NCBI RefSeq assembly: GCF_001429045.1
Contig: NZ_LMHY01000006.1
Coordinates: 18,369-82,368, forward strand
Reading direction: 5' to 3'
DNA length: 64,000 nt
DNA from: Pseudomonas sp. Root71
Lineage (GTDB): Bacteria; Pseudomonadota; Gammaproteobacteria; Pseudomonadales; Pseudomonadaceae
Every line of letters begins with the position of its first letter. Position 1 is the stretch's first letter. The notes beneath the pieces are model-generated. The model saw nothing but the letters and a program-made list of their open reading frames with translations, was not told the origin of the DNA and ran no database searches. A program made the translations under genes and the position numbers. Shown one piece after another: positions 43,493 to 52,268 of the stretch.

Positions 43493-43732
43493 CTATTGAG
43501 CCTTGTTGCGGCTAATAACCTTGGCTTTCACTTCCTCGGCGTAGCCGGACAGTTTTGCTTCATCGCCCTGAAACAAGGCGCACAGCTTCTGAACGGCTTG
43601 CGCGTCGATGTCATTGCCAAGCAGGCGCAATTGCTGCTCGATGCGCAACAGCTCCACGGCCGACCAGCGCAAATCTGACGCAAGCCCCTGCAGATCGCGC
43701 CGAAGTTCCTGTTCCGATTCGTTAAGCCACAT
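43493..43732 (-). CDS. Small helical protein of unknown function
   Basis: 79 residues, predicted largely alpha-helical with heptad-like Leu spacing (LRRDLQGLASDLRWSAVELLRIEQQLRLLGNDIDAQAVQKL). No signal peptide. AGGAGGTC lies five bases before the ATG, so it is very likely translated. Probably co-transcribed with the OsmE-like gene. Confidence 0.7.
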   Translation of the reverse strand: MWLNESEQELRRDLQGLASDLRWSAVELLRIEQQLRLLGNDIDAQAVQKLCALFQGDEAKLSGYAEEVKAKVISRNKAQ

Positions 43733-43984
43733 AATGACCTCCTGAATACCTCATTCAGGAATTCTAGACCTGTTTACCGGGCCGGATGTTATGTTCGTCT
43801 GATTGAGCGGGGTTTCCTTTGGTCGGGGAAATAAACGTGAACATGACAGTACGCTTTCCTGCTTTATCTGAAAGCAAGGAACTAACCGGGCAAAGTGATA
43901 TCAATGAAAGTCGCCGAATCGTTGGGGATGGCTGTAGGGACGATGGCGAGCTACATTTTCTTTTTTCGAATTAAAGGAAGCAGC

Positions 43985-44320
43985 ATGCGGATGTTGATGG
44001 GAGGGGTCGCGCTGGCATTACTGGCCGGGTGTTCGTTGCCGGCGTCGCTGGTACCGGGCGAGCCAAATGTCAGCAAGCAGAGCGAAAAAACGCCAAAAGA
44101 GTATGCGGCGTGTGTGTTGCCTGCCTGGAAAAAGGAAGTATCGAATACCACTCAGGTTTCGATATCCAATGGATACCGCATCACGGCGCCCAGCGTGATC
44201 ACGGCCGACGAAGTGCTGGATATCGTGAAATACAAGGACGGCAGCCGGGTTTCGCTCTATCAGGGGCCACCTTGGGCCAAGTCAGGCGACCTGCGCAAAA
44301 TCGTGCGCGACTGTTTGTAA
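43985..44320 (+). CDS. Small lipoprotein of unknown function
   Basis: 111 residues with a lipobox (GVALALLAGCS). The mature part has two cysteines (AACVLPAWKKE and RDCL at the end) that could form a disulfide. ITADEVLDIVKYKDGSRVSLYQG is its most structured part. I do not recognise a family. AAGGAAG precedes the ATG at 43985. A good terminator follows. Confidence 0.7.
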   Translation: MRMLMGGVALALLAGCSLPASLVPGEPNVSKQSEKTPKEYAACVLPAWKKEVSNTTQVSISNGYRITAPSVITADEVLDIVKYKDGSRVSLYQGPPWAKSGDLRKIVRDCL

Positions 44321-44373
44321 GCGAGGGAGGGTGAAAATCGGTCACTGACCGTTTTTCGACTCAATTGAGAAAA

Positions 44374-44408
44374 AACCGGATGCCTGGCGTGCATCCGGTT
44401 TTTTTTTG
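44374..44408 (+). terminator. Rho-independent terminator
   Basis: AACCGGATGC (44374-44383) pairs with GCATCCGGTT (44391-44400), followed by seven or more T residues. Confidence 0.9.
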
Positions 44409-44425
44409 CGTGCCATTTGCCTGTG

Positions 44426-44473
44426 TGAAATTTACCGTGTATTTTTTCATGAAATTAAAAATACAAAATTTCA
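44426..44473. promoter_or_regulatory. Three TGAAATT repeats upstream of the puu genes
   Basis: TGAAATT occurs at 44426-44432 and 44450-44456, and inverted (AATTTCA) at 44467-44473, just before the GAGG ribosome site of the oxidase gene. The last two form a TGAAATT-N10-AATTTCA palindrome, a plausible operator for the PuuR-like protein encoded one gene downstream. The sequence differs from the E. coli PuuR site as I remember it. Confidence 0.5.
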
Positions 44474-44482
44474 CGAGGCCGT

Positions 44483-45772
44483 ATGTTTCAGCAATCCACC
44501 CGGCATGTCGCCAGTTACTACGCCCATACCTGCGCCGATCGTCTGGTCGATCGAGCCGCACTGGAAGGTGAGCAAGACACCGAAGTGCTGATCATCGGGG
44601 CCGGCTTCAGCGGATTGCACACGGCTTTGCGCCTGGCGCTGGCCGGCAAGCGCGTAACTTTGCTCGAAGCCAGCCGGGTGGCCTGGGCCGCGTCCGGGCG
44701 TAATGGCGGGCAGGCGATTCTTGGTTGGTCGTGCGACATGCCACCGCTGGAAGCGGCACTGGGTTACGAACGGGCGCGGCGCCTGTGGGACGGCATGCGC
44801 TGGGCCGCGCGGGAACTGCGTGACTTGCCTGGCCGCCATGAGTTCGATTGCGACTACCGCGCCGGTCATCTGTGGACCTCGGTAATGCCCCGTCGGGTAG
44901 GTCTGCTGACCGAATGGCAACACGAGGCCAGCCACAAATGGGGCCACGACAAACTGCAATTTATCGAGCGCAGCGAATTGCCCCGGTGGGTTGCCAGCGA
45001 GCGTTATCAGGCCGGCCTGTTCGATCCCGAAGGCGGGCATTTGAATCCGCTGAAACTGGCCCTGGGCCTGGCCGATGCGATCGAGCGTGCCGGTGGCCGC
45101 ATCCATGAGCTAAGCAAGGCGCTGAGCTATGGCGAGGAGGGCGACGGGTTTGTGGTGACCACCGAGCGTGGTCGTATTCGCGCCGATGTGCTGGTGCTGG
45201 CGTGCAACGCTTACCTCGATCGACTCGATCCGCAACTGGCCAGTTGCGTGTTGCCGGTCGGGACCTATCAAGTCGCGACCGCGCCGCTCTCCAAGGAGCA
45301 AGCTACCGCCCTGCTGCCAAGCAACGTGTGCGTGACCGACAACCAGTTCGTACTCGATTATTTCCGTCGCACCCCGGATAACCGCCTGCTGTTCGGCGGT
45401 GGTTGCACTTACCTGGGCGGCATGCCCAAGGACATCGCCGCCGCGACCCGGCCGTTCCTGGAGCGCGTGTTCCCGCAACTCACCGGCGTCGATCTGGAGT
45501 TTGCCTGGGGCGGCCACATCGACCTGACCCTCAAGCGCACGCCGGATATCGGCCGGCGTGGCGATCTGTACTGGATGCAGGGGTATTCCGGGCATGGCGT
45601 GCTGCCGACACTCGCCGCGGCGCGGGCGGTGTCCGACGCGGTACTCGGCCAGCCCGACGAATTGTCCCTGTACCAGGGCCTGAACAACGGCAGTTTTCCC
45701 GGCGGAAAATACCTGGCCGCGCCACTGGAAGCCATCGGCAAGGCCTGGTATCGACTGCGCGACAGCATTTGA
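44483..45772 (+). CDS. puuB: Gamma-glutamylputrescine oxidase-type FAD enzyme
   Basis: 429 residues. N-terminal FAD Rossmann motif VLIIGAGFSGLHTALRLALAG, DAO-type fold, and ends with WMQGYSGHGV and FPGGKYLAAPLEAIGKAWYRLRD, closely like PuuB. PuuB oxidises gamma-glutamylputrescine in polyamine catabolism. It lies upstream of a PuuR-like regulator and a gamma-glutamylpolyamine synthetase, which supports the role. Pseudomonas genomes usually hold several paralogues, so the exact polyamine is uncertain. Confidence 0.85.
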   Translation: MFQQSTRHVASYYAHTCADRLVDRAALEGEQDTEVLIIGAGFSGLHTALRLALAGKRVTLLEASRVAWAASGRNGGQAILGWSCDMPPLEAALGYERARRLWDGMRWAARELRDLPGRHEFDCDYRAGHLWTSVMPRRVGLLTEWQHEASHKWGHDKLQFIERSELPRWVASERYQAGLFDPEGGHLNPLKLALGLADAIERAGGRIHELSKALSYGEEGDGFVVTTERGRIRADVLVLACNAYLDRLDPQLASCVLPVGTYQVATAPLSKEQATALLPSNVCVTDNQFVLDYFRRTPDNRLLFGGGCTYLGGMPKDIAAATRPFLERVFPQLTGVDLEFAWGGHIDLTLKRTPDIGRRGDLYWMQGYSGHGVLPTLAAARAVSDAVLGQPDELSLYQGLNNGSFPGGKYLAAPLEAIGKAWYRLRDSI

Positions 45773-45798
45773 AGCGACACTTTTCTGGAAGCCTCTAG

Positions 45799-46353
45799 AT
45801 GGACATGCAAGAAGAAATCTCGGCGCTGGCGATCCTGATCCAGGACCTGCGCAAACACAAAAAGTACACCCTGAAGGAACTGGCGGACAAAATCGGCCGC
45901 TCCGTGGGTTTTCTGTCCCAAGTCGAGCGTGGCCTGTCGCGCCCGACCGTGGCGGACCTGACCGCCATCAGCGAAACCCTGGGGGTGCCGACCACCTATT
46001 TCTACAGCCTGGCCAAACCCATGGCCTTGTCCTGGGTCACCCGCCCGGACGAACGCCGCACGCTGTACTACGCCGACGGCATCACCGACATCCTCGTTTC
46101 GCCAAAGATGCGCGCGTCCTTTTCGATGCTCGAAAGCCAGCTCGAACCCGGCGCCAGCAGCGGCGACCGGCACATGAAGGACAGTTCCGAGCAGGGCGGT
46201 TATGTCCTGGAAGGGCAACTGACCCTGTGGCTCGACGACAACGAACCGGTGACCCTGCATCCCGGTGACAGCTTTCAACTGGCAAGCCATGCGCACTGCC
46301 GCTACGGCAACCTGTCCGACCAACTGACCCGCGTGCTTTGGGTTTACACCTGA
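45799..46353 (+). CDS. XRE-cupin regulator, PuuR-like
   Basis: 184 residues. Helix-turn-helix at about 10-65 (LRKHKKYTLKELADKIGRSVGFLSQVERGLSRPTVADLTAISE), cupin domain at about 105-180 (LEPGASSGDRHMKDSSEQGGYVLEGQLTLWLDDNEPVTLHPGDSFQL). PuuR-type proteins repress polyamine catabolism until the inducer binds the cupin. Located between the oxidase and synthetase genes, 26 bases after the former. Confidence 0.85.
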   Translation: MDMQEEISALAILIQDLRKHKKYTLKELADKIGRSVGFLSQVERGLSRPTVADLTAISETLGVPTTYFYSLAKPMALSWVTRPDERRTLYYADGITDILVSPKMRASFSMLESQLEPGASSGDRHMKDSSEQGGYVLEGQLTLWLDDNEPVTLHPGDSFQLASHAHCRYGNLSDQLTRVLWVYT

Positions 46354-46373
46354 TAACAACAAGGAACAAAACG

Positions 46374-47720
46374 ATGGATGCTGTGTGCTCTGAACTGCTG
46401 GCCGAGGTTCGCAACTTCCGCCACTGCAACCCCGAAGTGCGTTACGTCGACCTGATCTCCCTGGACATTCCGGGGCATTTCTACGGCAAGCGCTACCCGA
46501 TCGAGATGCTGGAAAAAGTCGCTGCCGGCAGTGCCCTGAAGCTGCCGCAGAACTGCGTGTTGCTCGGCACCCAGGGCGGACTGTTCAAGATCGGCGATTA
46601 CTGCTTCAACGATGGTGACCCGGATGCACTGCGCCGTTTGGTGCCTGGCACCTTGAAGTTGGTGAGCTGGGAAAAGCAGCCCTTGGGCCAGATGCTGATC
46701 ACCTCCGACGGCACCGAAAAACCCATCGAATTCGAACCCCGCGAAGTGCTGGCGCGGGTGCTGGAGCGGCTCAAGCGCAAGGGCATTTTCCCGGTGGTGG
46801 CCTTCGAACTGGAGTTCTACCTGTTCGACAGTCGCTTGAAGGACGGCTTGCCGCAATTTCCCCGTGATGAGCTGAGTGGCGATGCCGACGATCAGCCGAA
46901 CATGCACATCGAACGCCTGTCGCGCTTCGCCCCGGTGCTCGATGAAATGGTCGAGACCGCGCGAGCCCAAGGCGTCGATGCCACGGTGATCACCGCCGAG
47001 CTCGGCCCGGGCCAGTTCGAAATCAACTTCGGCCATTGCGATGACGGCCTGCGCGCCGCCGACTGGGCTGCCCTGTTCTGTCGCAGCACCCGGGGCGTGG
47101 CGCTCAAGCACAACTACCGCGCCAGCTTCATGGCCAAACCCTACCTGCAGCACCCCGGCAGCGGCATGCACGTGCATGTCAGCCTGTATGACCAGGCCGG
47201 CAACAACCTGCTGGCGGCGAACGGCCAGCGGGCGCTGCGCCATGCGGTGGCCGGTTGCCTGGACGTGTTGCCGCACTGCATGCCGATCTTTGCCCCGAAC
47301 CACAACGCCATGCGCCGCTTGAGCGGCACGGTGAACGTCGCGTCCCGCGCCAGTTGGGGCTTCGAGGATCGCGATGCCTGCTTGCGTATACCGGAGTCGG
47401 ACGTCAAAAACCTGCGCATCGAACATCGCCTGGCGGGCGCCGATGCCAACCCTTATCTGGCGTTGGCGGCGATTCTGGTAGGGCTGGAACAGGGTCTGGA
47501 AGGGGAGCGCGAGCCGATTGCACCGCTCAACGAAGACCGCGGCAGTGGCATCGATTTTCCGCTGGAAATGCTTGAAGCCGTGCAGTCCATGCAAAATCAT
47601 GCATCGCTGCGCGAAGGCTTGGGGGCAGAGTTCGTGGACGTCTATTGCGAAAACAAGCGTCAGGATCATCTGGCATTTCTGCATGACATCAGCGCGCGGG
47701 AGTATCGTTGGTTCTTGTAG
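46374..47720 (+). CDS. Glutamine synthetase-family gamma-glutamylpolyamine synthetase (PuuA-like)
   Basis: 448 residues. N-terminal beta-Grasp region and C-terminal catalytic domain with metal and ATP motifs (VVAFELEFYLFDS, ELGPGQFEINFGHCDDGLRAAD, HVHVSLYDQAGNNLL, HNAMRRLSGTVNVASRASWG, LRIEHRLAGADANPYLALAAIL). It ligates glutamate to a polyamine, the first step of the Puu pathway. The start at 46374 is preceded by AAGGAAC. Spermine/spermidine-specific paralogues exist in Pseudomonas, so the substrate is open. Confidence 0.85.
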   Translation: MDAVCSELLAEVRNFRHCNPEVRYVDLISLDIPGHFYGKRYPIEMLEKVAAGSALKLPQNCVLLGTQGGLFKIGDYCFNDGDPDALRRLVPGTLKLVSWEKQPLGQMLITSDGTEKPIEFEPREVLARVLERLKRKGIFPVVAFELEFYLFDSRLKDGLPQFPRDELSGDADDQPNMHIERLSRFAPVLDEMVETARAQGVDATVITAELGPGQFEINFGHCDDGLRAADWAALFCRSTRGVALKHNYRASFMAKPYLQHPGSGMHVHVSLYDQAGNNLLAANGQRALRHAVAGCLDVLPHCMPIFAPNHNAMRRLSGTVNVASRASWGFEDRDACLRIPESDVKNLRIEHRLAGADANPYLALAAILVGLEQGLEGEREPIAPLNEDRGSGIDFPLEMLEAVQSMQNHASLREGLGAEFVDVYCENKRQDHLAFLHDISAREYRWFL

Positions 47721-48022
47721 TCGACCTTAAAAAATATGTGGATATTGAAGGGGTTAGAAGGATTAGTAACCGGATAGTGAATAAAAATATCTTGTTACAG
47801 GCCGAAATATTCCGTAATATCCGCGCCGCGTTCACCACCACGGTTTATGCATTTTTAAATCCCGGGCGTCCATCAGCTGCCTGGGATTTTTTTTGCCTGA
47901 GATTTAGTCGGCAGGTGAGAATCAAAAGATCGCAGGCTTCGCCAGCTCCTACGGGGATGTACGCCTTACATTCGTAGGCGCTGCCGCAGGCTGCGATCTT
48001 TTATGCCGTCAAATGCTGATGA
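47721..48022 (+). other. 302-bp intergenic region with terminator and REP pair
   Basis: AATCCCGGGC...GCCTGGGATT followed by TTTTTT at about 47857-47895 looks like a terminator for the Puu unit. AAAAGATCGCAGGCTTCGCC at 47924 and its inverted copy ending at 48002 form a REP pair. The first ~130 bases are AT-rich, with no supported gene. Confidence 0.7.
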
Positions 48023-49375
48023 CTACGCTGGCACGCTGACGCGCGTGGTCATTTTCATCAGCCAGTAATAACTCAACGCCGGCACCAGCAACCCGACGAT
48101 CCACGCCAGATCCACCCCATCCAGCGCCGTGGCCACCGGGCCGACGTACAGCGTGGTGTTCATGAACGGAATTTCCAGGGCAATCGCCAGCAGGAAACTG
48201 CCGCAGGCAATCCGGTTGACCCGTCCGTAGATCCCGTTCAGGTCGAAGATGTCGTCAATCCGGTACTGGCCTTTGCGCAGGCAGTAGTAGTCCACCAGAT
48301 TGATCGCCGTCCACGGGATCAGGAAGTAGCTCATGAAGAAGATGAAGTTGAGGAAGAAGCTGATGAAGTCGTCCTGACTGATGGTGCACAGGGCCGTGGC
48401 CACCAGGCTGATCAGCAGCATGAACACGCCGCGCACCCGTGGCGTCACCTTGAGTCGGGCGAAAGGTTCGATCACGGTGATGGTCGACATGAACGCGCCG
48501 TACAGGTTGAACACGTTGATCGACACCTGGCCGTAGACGATGAAGGCGAACAGCAGCACCGCGCCAGGGCCGAACAGACCGGCGACATGCCCGCCGACGT
48601 TGCTGGAGAAGTCGCCGATGCCGACGCTCAGGATCGCCCCGAGAATCATCATCCACGCACCGCCGCTGACCGTGCCGGCGTAGCTGTACCAGAACACCTG
48701 GGCGGTCGGCGTGTTGCTCGGCAGGTAGCGCGAATAGTCGGCGACATAAGGCGCGTAGGACAGTTGCCAGGTTACGGCAATACTCACCGCCACCAGGAAC
48801 TTCGATAGCGAGAAGCCTGTTGGCAGCCACTGTTCGGCCGGGATCGGCAACTGCAAGGCGAGCACCGTGGCGGCGACGAACACCACCAGCGACAGAATCG
48901 ACAGCAGCTTCTGCAAGCGGTGAATCAACCGATAGCCATAGAGCGCGACGATGAAGCACAACGCGCCGATCAGGTAGATATTGCCGGACATCGGCAGCGG
49001 GCTGACGGACTCCAGCGCCTGGGCCGCGAGCAAGGTGTTGCTGACGAAGAAACCCAGGTAGATCAGCATCACGAACAGCAGCGGCAACACCGCCCCCAAC
49101 ACGCCGAATTGCGCCCGGCTCTGGATCATTTGCGGAATGCCCAGCTTCGGTCCCTGGGCCGAGTGGGAGGCCATGAAAATCGCCCCGAGCAACGAGCCGA
49201 TGATGATCGCCAGCGCGCTCCAGAACAGGTTGAGCCCCATCACCACCGGCAACACGCCGGAGGCGATGGTGGTGATGTTCATGTTGGCGCCGAACCAGAT
49301 ATAGAACAGCGAACCCGGCTTGCCGTGGCGTTCGGTCTCGGGGATGAAATCGATGCTTCTTTTTTCGACTTGCAT
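48023..49375 (-). CDS. NCS1-family nucleobase/cation symporter (permease 1)
   Basis: 450 residues, about 12 membrane helices. Family signatures: WFGANMNITTIASGVLP, LGIPQMIQSRAQFGVLGAVLPL, TWQLSYAPYVADYSRYLP. NCS1 carriers import purines, pyrimidines, hydantoins or related heterocycles. It starts five bases after the hydrolase stop. CAGGAG lies before the ATG at 49375; the GTG at 49384 is too near that site. It ends the monooxygenase unit and resembles permease 2 at 52346. Confidence 0.9.
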   Translation of the reverse strand: MQVEKRSIDFIPETERHGKPGSLFYIWFGANMNITTIASGVLPVVMGLNLFWSALAIIIGSLLGAIFMASHSAQGPKLGIPQMIQSRAQFGVLGAVLPLLFVMLIYLGFFVSNTLLAAQALESVSPLPMSGNIYLIGALCFIVALYGYRLIHRLQKLLSILSLVVFVAATVLALQLPIPAEQWLPTGFSLSKFLVAVSIAVTWQLSYAPYVADYSRYLPSNTPTAQVFWYSYAGTVSGGAWMMILGAILSVGIGDFSSNVGGHVAGLFGPGAVLLFAFIVYGQVSINVFNLYGAFMSTITVIEPFARLKVTPRVRGVFMLLISLVATALCTISQDDFISFFLNFIFFMSYFLIPWTAINLVDYYCLRKGQYRIDDIFDLNGIYGRVNRIACGSFLLAIALEIPFMNTTLYVGPVATALDGVDLAWIVGLLVPALSYYWLMKMTTRVSVPA

Positions 49376-49380
49376 GGCGA

Positions 49381-50058
49381 TCACTCCTGAGTCCGGACGA
49401 GACGGGATTGCAGACGGGCGATGGTGCTTTGCAGCTCATGGGGCTGGTGGGCAAACAGGTCCGGCTGCTCGGGGATCAGGCTGATGTAATCGCGGCGTTC
49501 GAGGGCGCGTTGGCACTCGGTGGTGGTGAGGATTTCCAGTGCGTAGACCCAGTTGGCCAGGATCAGCAGGGCCGAGTAATGCCCGGCCTCGGTGGTCGTG
49601 GTGCAGGCATCGCTGACCAGGCGCACGCGATAACCCAGGGCGAAGGCATCGAACACACTGGTGAGCACGCAGACGTCGGTCAGCACGCCGCAGACGATCA
49701 GTGTGTTGACCTCCATTGCCTTGAGTCGGGCATCGAGGTCGGTGCGATGAAAGGCACTGTACCGGCCCTTGTCGATGATCAGCTCACCGGGCTGCGGCCT
49801 CAGCGACCCGATGATTTCCACTTGCCGGGTGCCGGCGCGGTAACTGCCGGGGCCTCCGTCGGCGGCCAGGGGTTCGCCGTGGGGCAGGTCACTGCCATCG
49901 GCCTGATTGATGTGGCGGGTATAGATGACAGGCGTCCGCTGATGGCGGGCGGTATCGAGCAGGGCGGCGGTATGGGCGACCACCCTGTCGAGGTTTTCCA
50001 GGACGAAGCCGTCCTCCTGCTGCATGTCGATGATCAACAGCGCGTTGTTATTGTTCAT
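49381..50058 (-). CDS. Isochorismatase-family cysteine hydrolase
   Basis: 225 residues. Triad D11 (LIIDMQQEDG), K97 (LIIDKGRYSAF) and C130 (VCGVLTDVC), with the cis-peptide region intact. RutB, nicotinamidase, N-carbamoylsarcosine amidase and isochorismatase share this fold. Paired with a flavin monooxygenase and an NCS1 carrier, the most likely role is amide or carbamate hydrolysis of a ring-opened product, as RutB does for ureidoacrylate. The start at 50058 is preceded by AGG at a fair distance. Confidence 0.88.
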   Translation of the reverse strand: MNNNNALLIIDMQQEDGFVLENLDRVVAHTAALLDTARHQRTPVIYTRHINQADGSDLPHGEPLAADGGPGSYRAGTRQVEIIGSLRPQPGELIIDKGRYSAFHRTDLDARLKAMEVNTLIVCGVLTDVCVLTSVFDAFALGYRVRLVSDACTTTTEAGHYSALLILANWVYALEILTTTECQRALERRDYISLIPEQPDLFAHQPHELQSTIARLQSRLVRTQE

Positions 50059-50148
50059 TGGGCAAACCTGATCAAGGCGAAACACGATGCACCGTACGCG
50101 CCACGCAATGGCGAGACGCGGGGTGCGTGATTGGCTGTTCGGGTGGGC

Positions 50149-50301
50149 TCAGTGAACTATTTGCCAGAAACCGTTCTGCTTGGCCGAAACGCTGGCGCGC
50201 AGGCGCTTGAAATGCAGGTGCGAAGCGGTCCATTCACCGCGCAGGTAAGCCCGCGCGGCGCCGGAGGGAAGGGCGAGTGATGGGAGGCGACCAGTCATCA
50301 T
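50149..50301 (-). CDS. Possible 50-residue protein between monooxygenase and hydrolase genes
   Basis: MMTGRLPSLALPSGAARAYL ... KQNGFWQIVH, 50 residues, starting with an ATG pair at 50301. An AAGGG stands upstream, and codon use looks like that of the neighbours (many C/G-ending codons). It fills most of an otherwise empty 270-bp gap inside an apparent operon. I know no homologue. Uncertain whether it is translated. Confidence 0.35.
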   Translation of the reverse strand: MMTGRLPSLALPSGAARAYLRGEWTASHLHFKRLRASVSAKQNGFWQIVH

Positions 50302-50329
50302 TGGAATCGACCCTTGTGGGAACTCGCTC

Positions 50330-51373
50330 CTACCGGAACGCTGGCACCACGTGCTTGATGAACAGCTCCAGGGATTTTTTCTTTTCCGCGTGGGGCAGGC
50401 TGTTATCGCACCAGAAGCTGAATTCGTCGACCCCCAGTTCCTGGTAGTACTTGATGCGCGGAATGATTTCTTCCGGGGTGCCGATCATGGCGGTCTTGTG
50501 CAGGCTTTCCAGCTCGAACTCCGGGCGACCGGCGAATTTCTCTTCCGGGCTCGGCGCGAGGAAGCCGTTGACCGGGGTGGTCTTGTTGCCGAACCAGGCA
50601 TCGAAGGTGCGGTAGAACTTCGAGATCGCCTTGGCCCCGACTTCCCAGCCCTGTGGATCGTCGGCGGTGTGCACGTGGGTGTGACGCAGCACCATCAGTT
50701 GCGGGCGCGGCACGCCAGGGTTGTTATCGAGCGCGGCCTGGAACTTGTTCTTCAGGTCGAGGACTTCCTCGTCGCCTTTCATCAGCGGCGTGACCATGAC
50801 GTTGCAGCCGTTGGCCACGGCGAAGTTGTGCGAATCCGGGTCGCGGGCGGCGATCCACATCGGCGGGTTCGGCTGCTGGATCGGCTTGGGCACGCTGGTG
50901 GAGGTCGGGAATTTCCAGATGTCGCCGTCATGGGCATAGTCGCCGTTCCACAGTGCCCGCACCACCGGGACCATTTCCCGCAACGCCTGGCCGCCGGAGG
51001 ACGCCGGCATGCCGCCGGCCATGCGGTCGAACTCGATCTGGTAGGCGCCACGGGCCAATCCCACTTCCATGCGCCCGTTGCTGATCACGTCGAGCAACGC
51101 GCACTCACCGGCCACCCGCAGCGGATGCCAGAACGGCGCGATGATGGTGCCGGCACCCAGGTGGATGGTGGTGGTCTTGCCCGCCAGATAAGCCAGCAGC
51201 GGCATCGGGCTTGGCGAGATGGTGTACTCCATGGAGTGGTGTTCGCCGATCCACACGGTGCTGAAACCACCGGCCTCGGCCATCAGCGTCAGTTCGGTCA
51301 GGTCTTCGAACAACTGGCGGTGGCTGACGCTTTCGTCCCAACGTTCCATGTGTACGAACAGGGAAAACTTCAT
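50330..51373 (-). CDS. LLM-class flavin-dependent monooxygenase (luciferase-like)
   Basis: 347 residues, bacterial-luciferase barrel. MKFSLFVHMERWDESVSHRQLFEDLTEL, VWIGEHHSMEYTISPSPMPLLAYLAG, TIHLGAGTIIAPFWHPLRVAGECALLDVISNGRMEVGLARGAYQIEFDRM and the C-terminal MIGTPEEIIPRIKYYQELGVDEF are typical. It uses reduced FMN, presumably from the flavin reductase at 51543, to oxygenate a small substrate. It is not a close RutA match by its N-terminus. It has its own promoter region with the shared 17-bp motif at 51429. Confidence 0.9.
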   Translation of the reverse strand: MKFSLFVHMERWDESVSHRQLFEDLTELTLMAEAGGFSTVWIGEHHSMEYTISPSPMPLLAYLAGKTTTIHLGAGTIIAPFWHPLRVAGECALLDVISNGRMEVGLARGAYQIEFDRMAGGMPASSGGQALREMVPVVRALWNGDYAHDGDIWKFPTSTSVPKPIQQPNPPMWIAARDPDSHNFAVANGCNVMVTPLMKGDEEVLDLKNKFQAALDNNPGVPRPQLMVLRHTHVHTADDPQGWEVGAKAISKFYRTFDAWFGNKTTPVNGFLAPSPEEKFAGRPEFELESLHKTAMIGTPEEIIPRIKYYQELGVDEFSFWCDNSLPHAEKKKSLELFIKHVVPAFR

Positions 51374-51428
51374 GACGCTTACCTCGGATCTATTGTTGTC
51401 GGCCGGTCGATCGCGGGCCTGTTGATTT

Positions 51429-51445
51429 TTGGTATACCATAATAC
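51429..51445. promoter_or_regulatory. Shared 17-bp operator, copy 1
   Basis: TGGTATACCATAATACG, 56 bp upstream of the monooxygenase start. The first ten bases are a perfect palindrome TGGTATACCA, of the kind bound by GntR/FCD-type repressors. On the minus strand the other half reads TATTAT, which may double as the -10. The same motif occurs at 52079 and 52252. Confidence 0.7.
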
Positions 51446-51456
51446 GAATTGAAGAG

Positions 51457-51536
51457 CAAAAGATCGCAGCCTTCGGCAGCTCCTACGGGCGATATGCGTT
51501 TGCCCCTGTAGGAGCTGCCGAAGGCTGCGATCTTTT
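51457..51536. repeat. REP pair, GATCGCAGCCTTCGGCAGCTCCTAC class
   Basis: AAAAGATCGCAGCCTTCGGC and its inverted copy between the flavin reductase stop and the monooxygenase promoter. It may end the reductase transcript. Confidence 0.88.
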
Positions 51537-51542
51537 CAATGG

Positions 51543-52028
51543 TCAGGCCAGAACGGGCAAAGCGCCCATCTTGCCGTGGCAATACACCAGCGGGCCGGCA
51601 TTCTGGTTGGGCACGATCAGGTTCTTCACCGCACCGACCATGATGGCGTGGTCACCACCTTCATATTCGCGCCACAGCTCACATTCGATGACCGCCGTGG
51701 CGTTGGCCAGAATCGGGTTGCCCAGTTCGCTCAACGTCCACTCGATCCCCTGGGCCTTGTCCTTGCCCTTGCGCGCGAAGGCATAGGCTTCGTTTTGCTG
51801 GCCGCCGGACAGCACGTGGATGGCGAAATGCTTGTTCTTGATCAGGACCGGGTAGGAATCGGAACTGTAGTTGGGGCAGAACAGCACCAGGGCCGGGTCC
51901 ATCGACAGCGAGCTGAACGCGCTGGCGGTCAGGCCGACGATTTGCCCGTCGTCATCCAGGGTGGTGATCACGGTCACTCCGGACGGGAACGACCCCATGA
52001 CTTGTTTATAGATGGCGGCATCGATCAT
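51543..52028 (-). CDS. Flavin reductase of a two-component monooxygenase
   Basis: 161 residues, flavin-reductase-like split barrel (MGSFPSGVTVITTLDDDGQIVGLTASAFSSLSMDPALVLFC, then FAIHVLSGGQQNEAYAFARKG). RutF/HpaC-type proteins supply reduced flavin to an LLM monooxygenase. It has its own 17-bp operator at 52079 and is in the same direction as the monooxygenase. Confidence 0.9.
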   Translation of the reverse strand: MIDAAIYKQVMGSFPSGVTVITTLDDDGQIVGLTASAFSSLSMDPALVLFCPNYSSDSYPVLIKNKHFAIHVLSGGQQNEAYAFARKGKDKAQGIEWTLSELGNPILANATAVIECELWREYEGGDHAIMVGAVKNLIVPNQNAGPLVYCHGKMGALPVLA

Positions 52029-52078
52029 TGGACGGTCCTCGGGTGCTGTGGTGCGTTTTTATGTGTTTGTAGGTCTGA

Positions 52079-52095
52079 TGGTATACCGTAATACG
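52079..52095. promoter_or_regulatory. Shared 17-bp operator, copy 2
   Basis: TGGTATACCGTAATACG, one base different from copy 1, 51 bp upstream of the flavin reductase start. Confidence 0.7.
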
Positions 52096-52251
52096 TCGAT
52101 TGCAAGGTCTTTTTGGGTGAACCGATAAACGTAAGGCTTTCGTCTTAAGCCCAATGATTACAGGGCTTTCAGCTAGTCAGTGCTGGCGCGCTTCGGGCAG
52201 GATGCCGGCTCAGATGCTTGTTTAAAGACCGGATCAGTCTTGTGTAAAGTT

Positions 52252-52268
52252 TGGAATACCATAATATG
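52252..52268. promoter_or_regulatory. Shared 17-bp operator, copy 3
   Basis: TGGAATACCATAATATG, two bases different from copy 1, 78 bp upstream of permease 2. Confidence 0.65.

Noticed and set aside
50330..51373. Assignment of the monooxygenase as RutA
   Set aside because: N-terminus and motifs differ from RutA, and rutC, rutD and rutE are absent.
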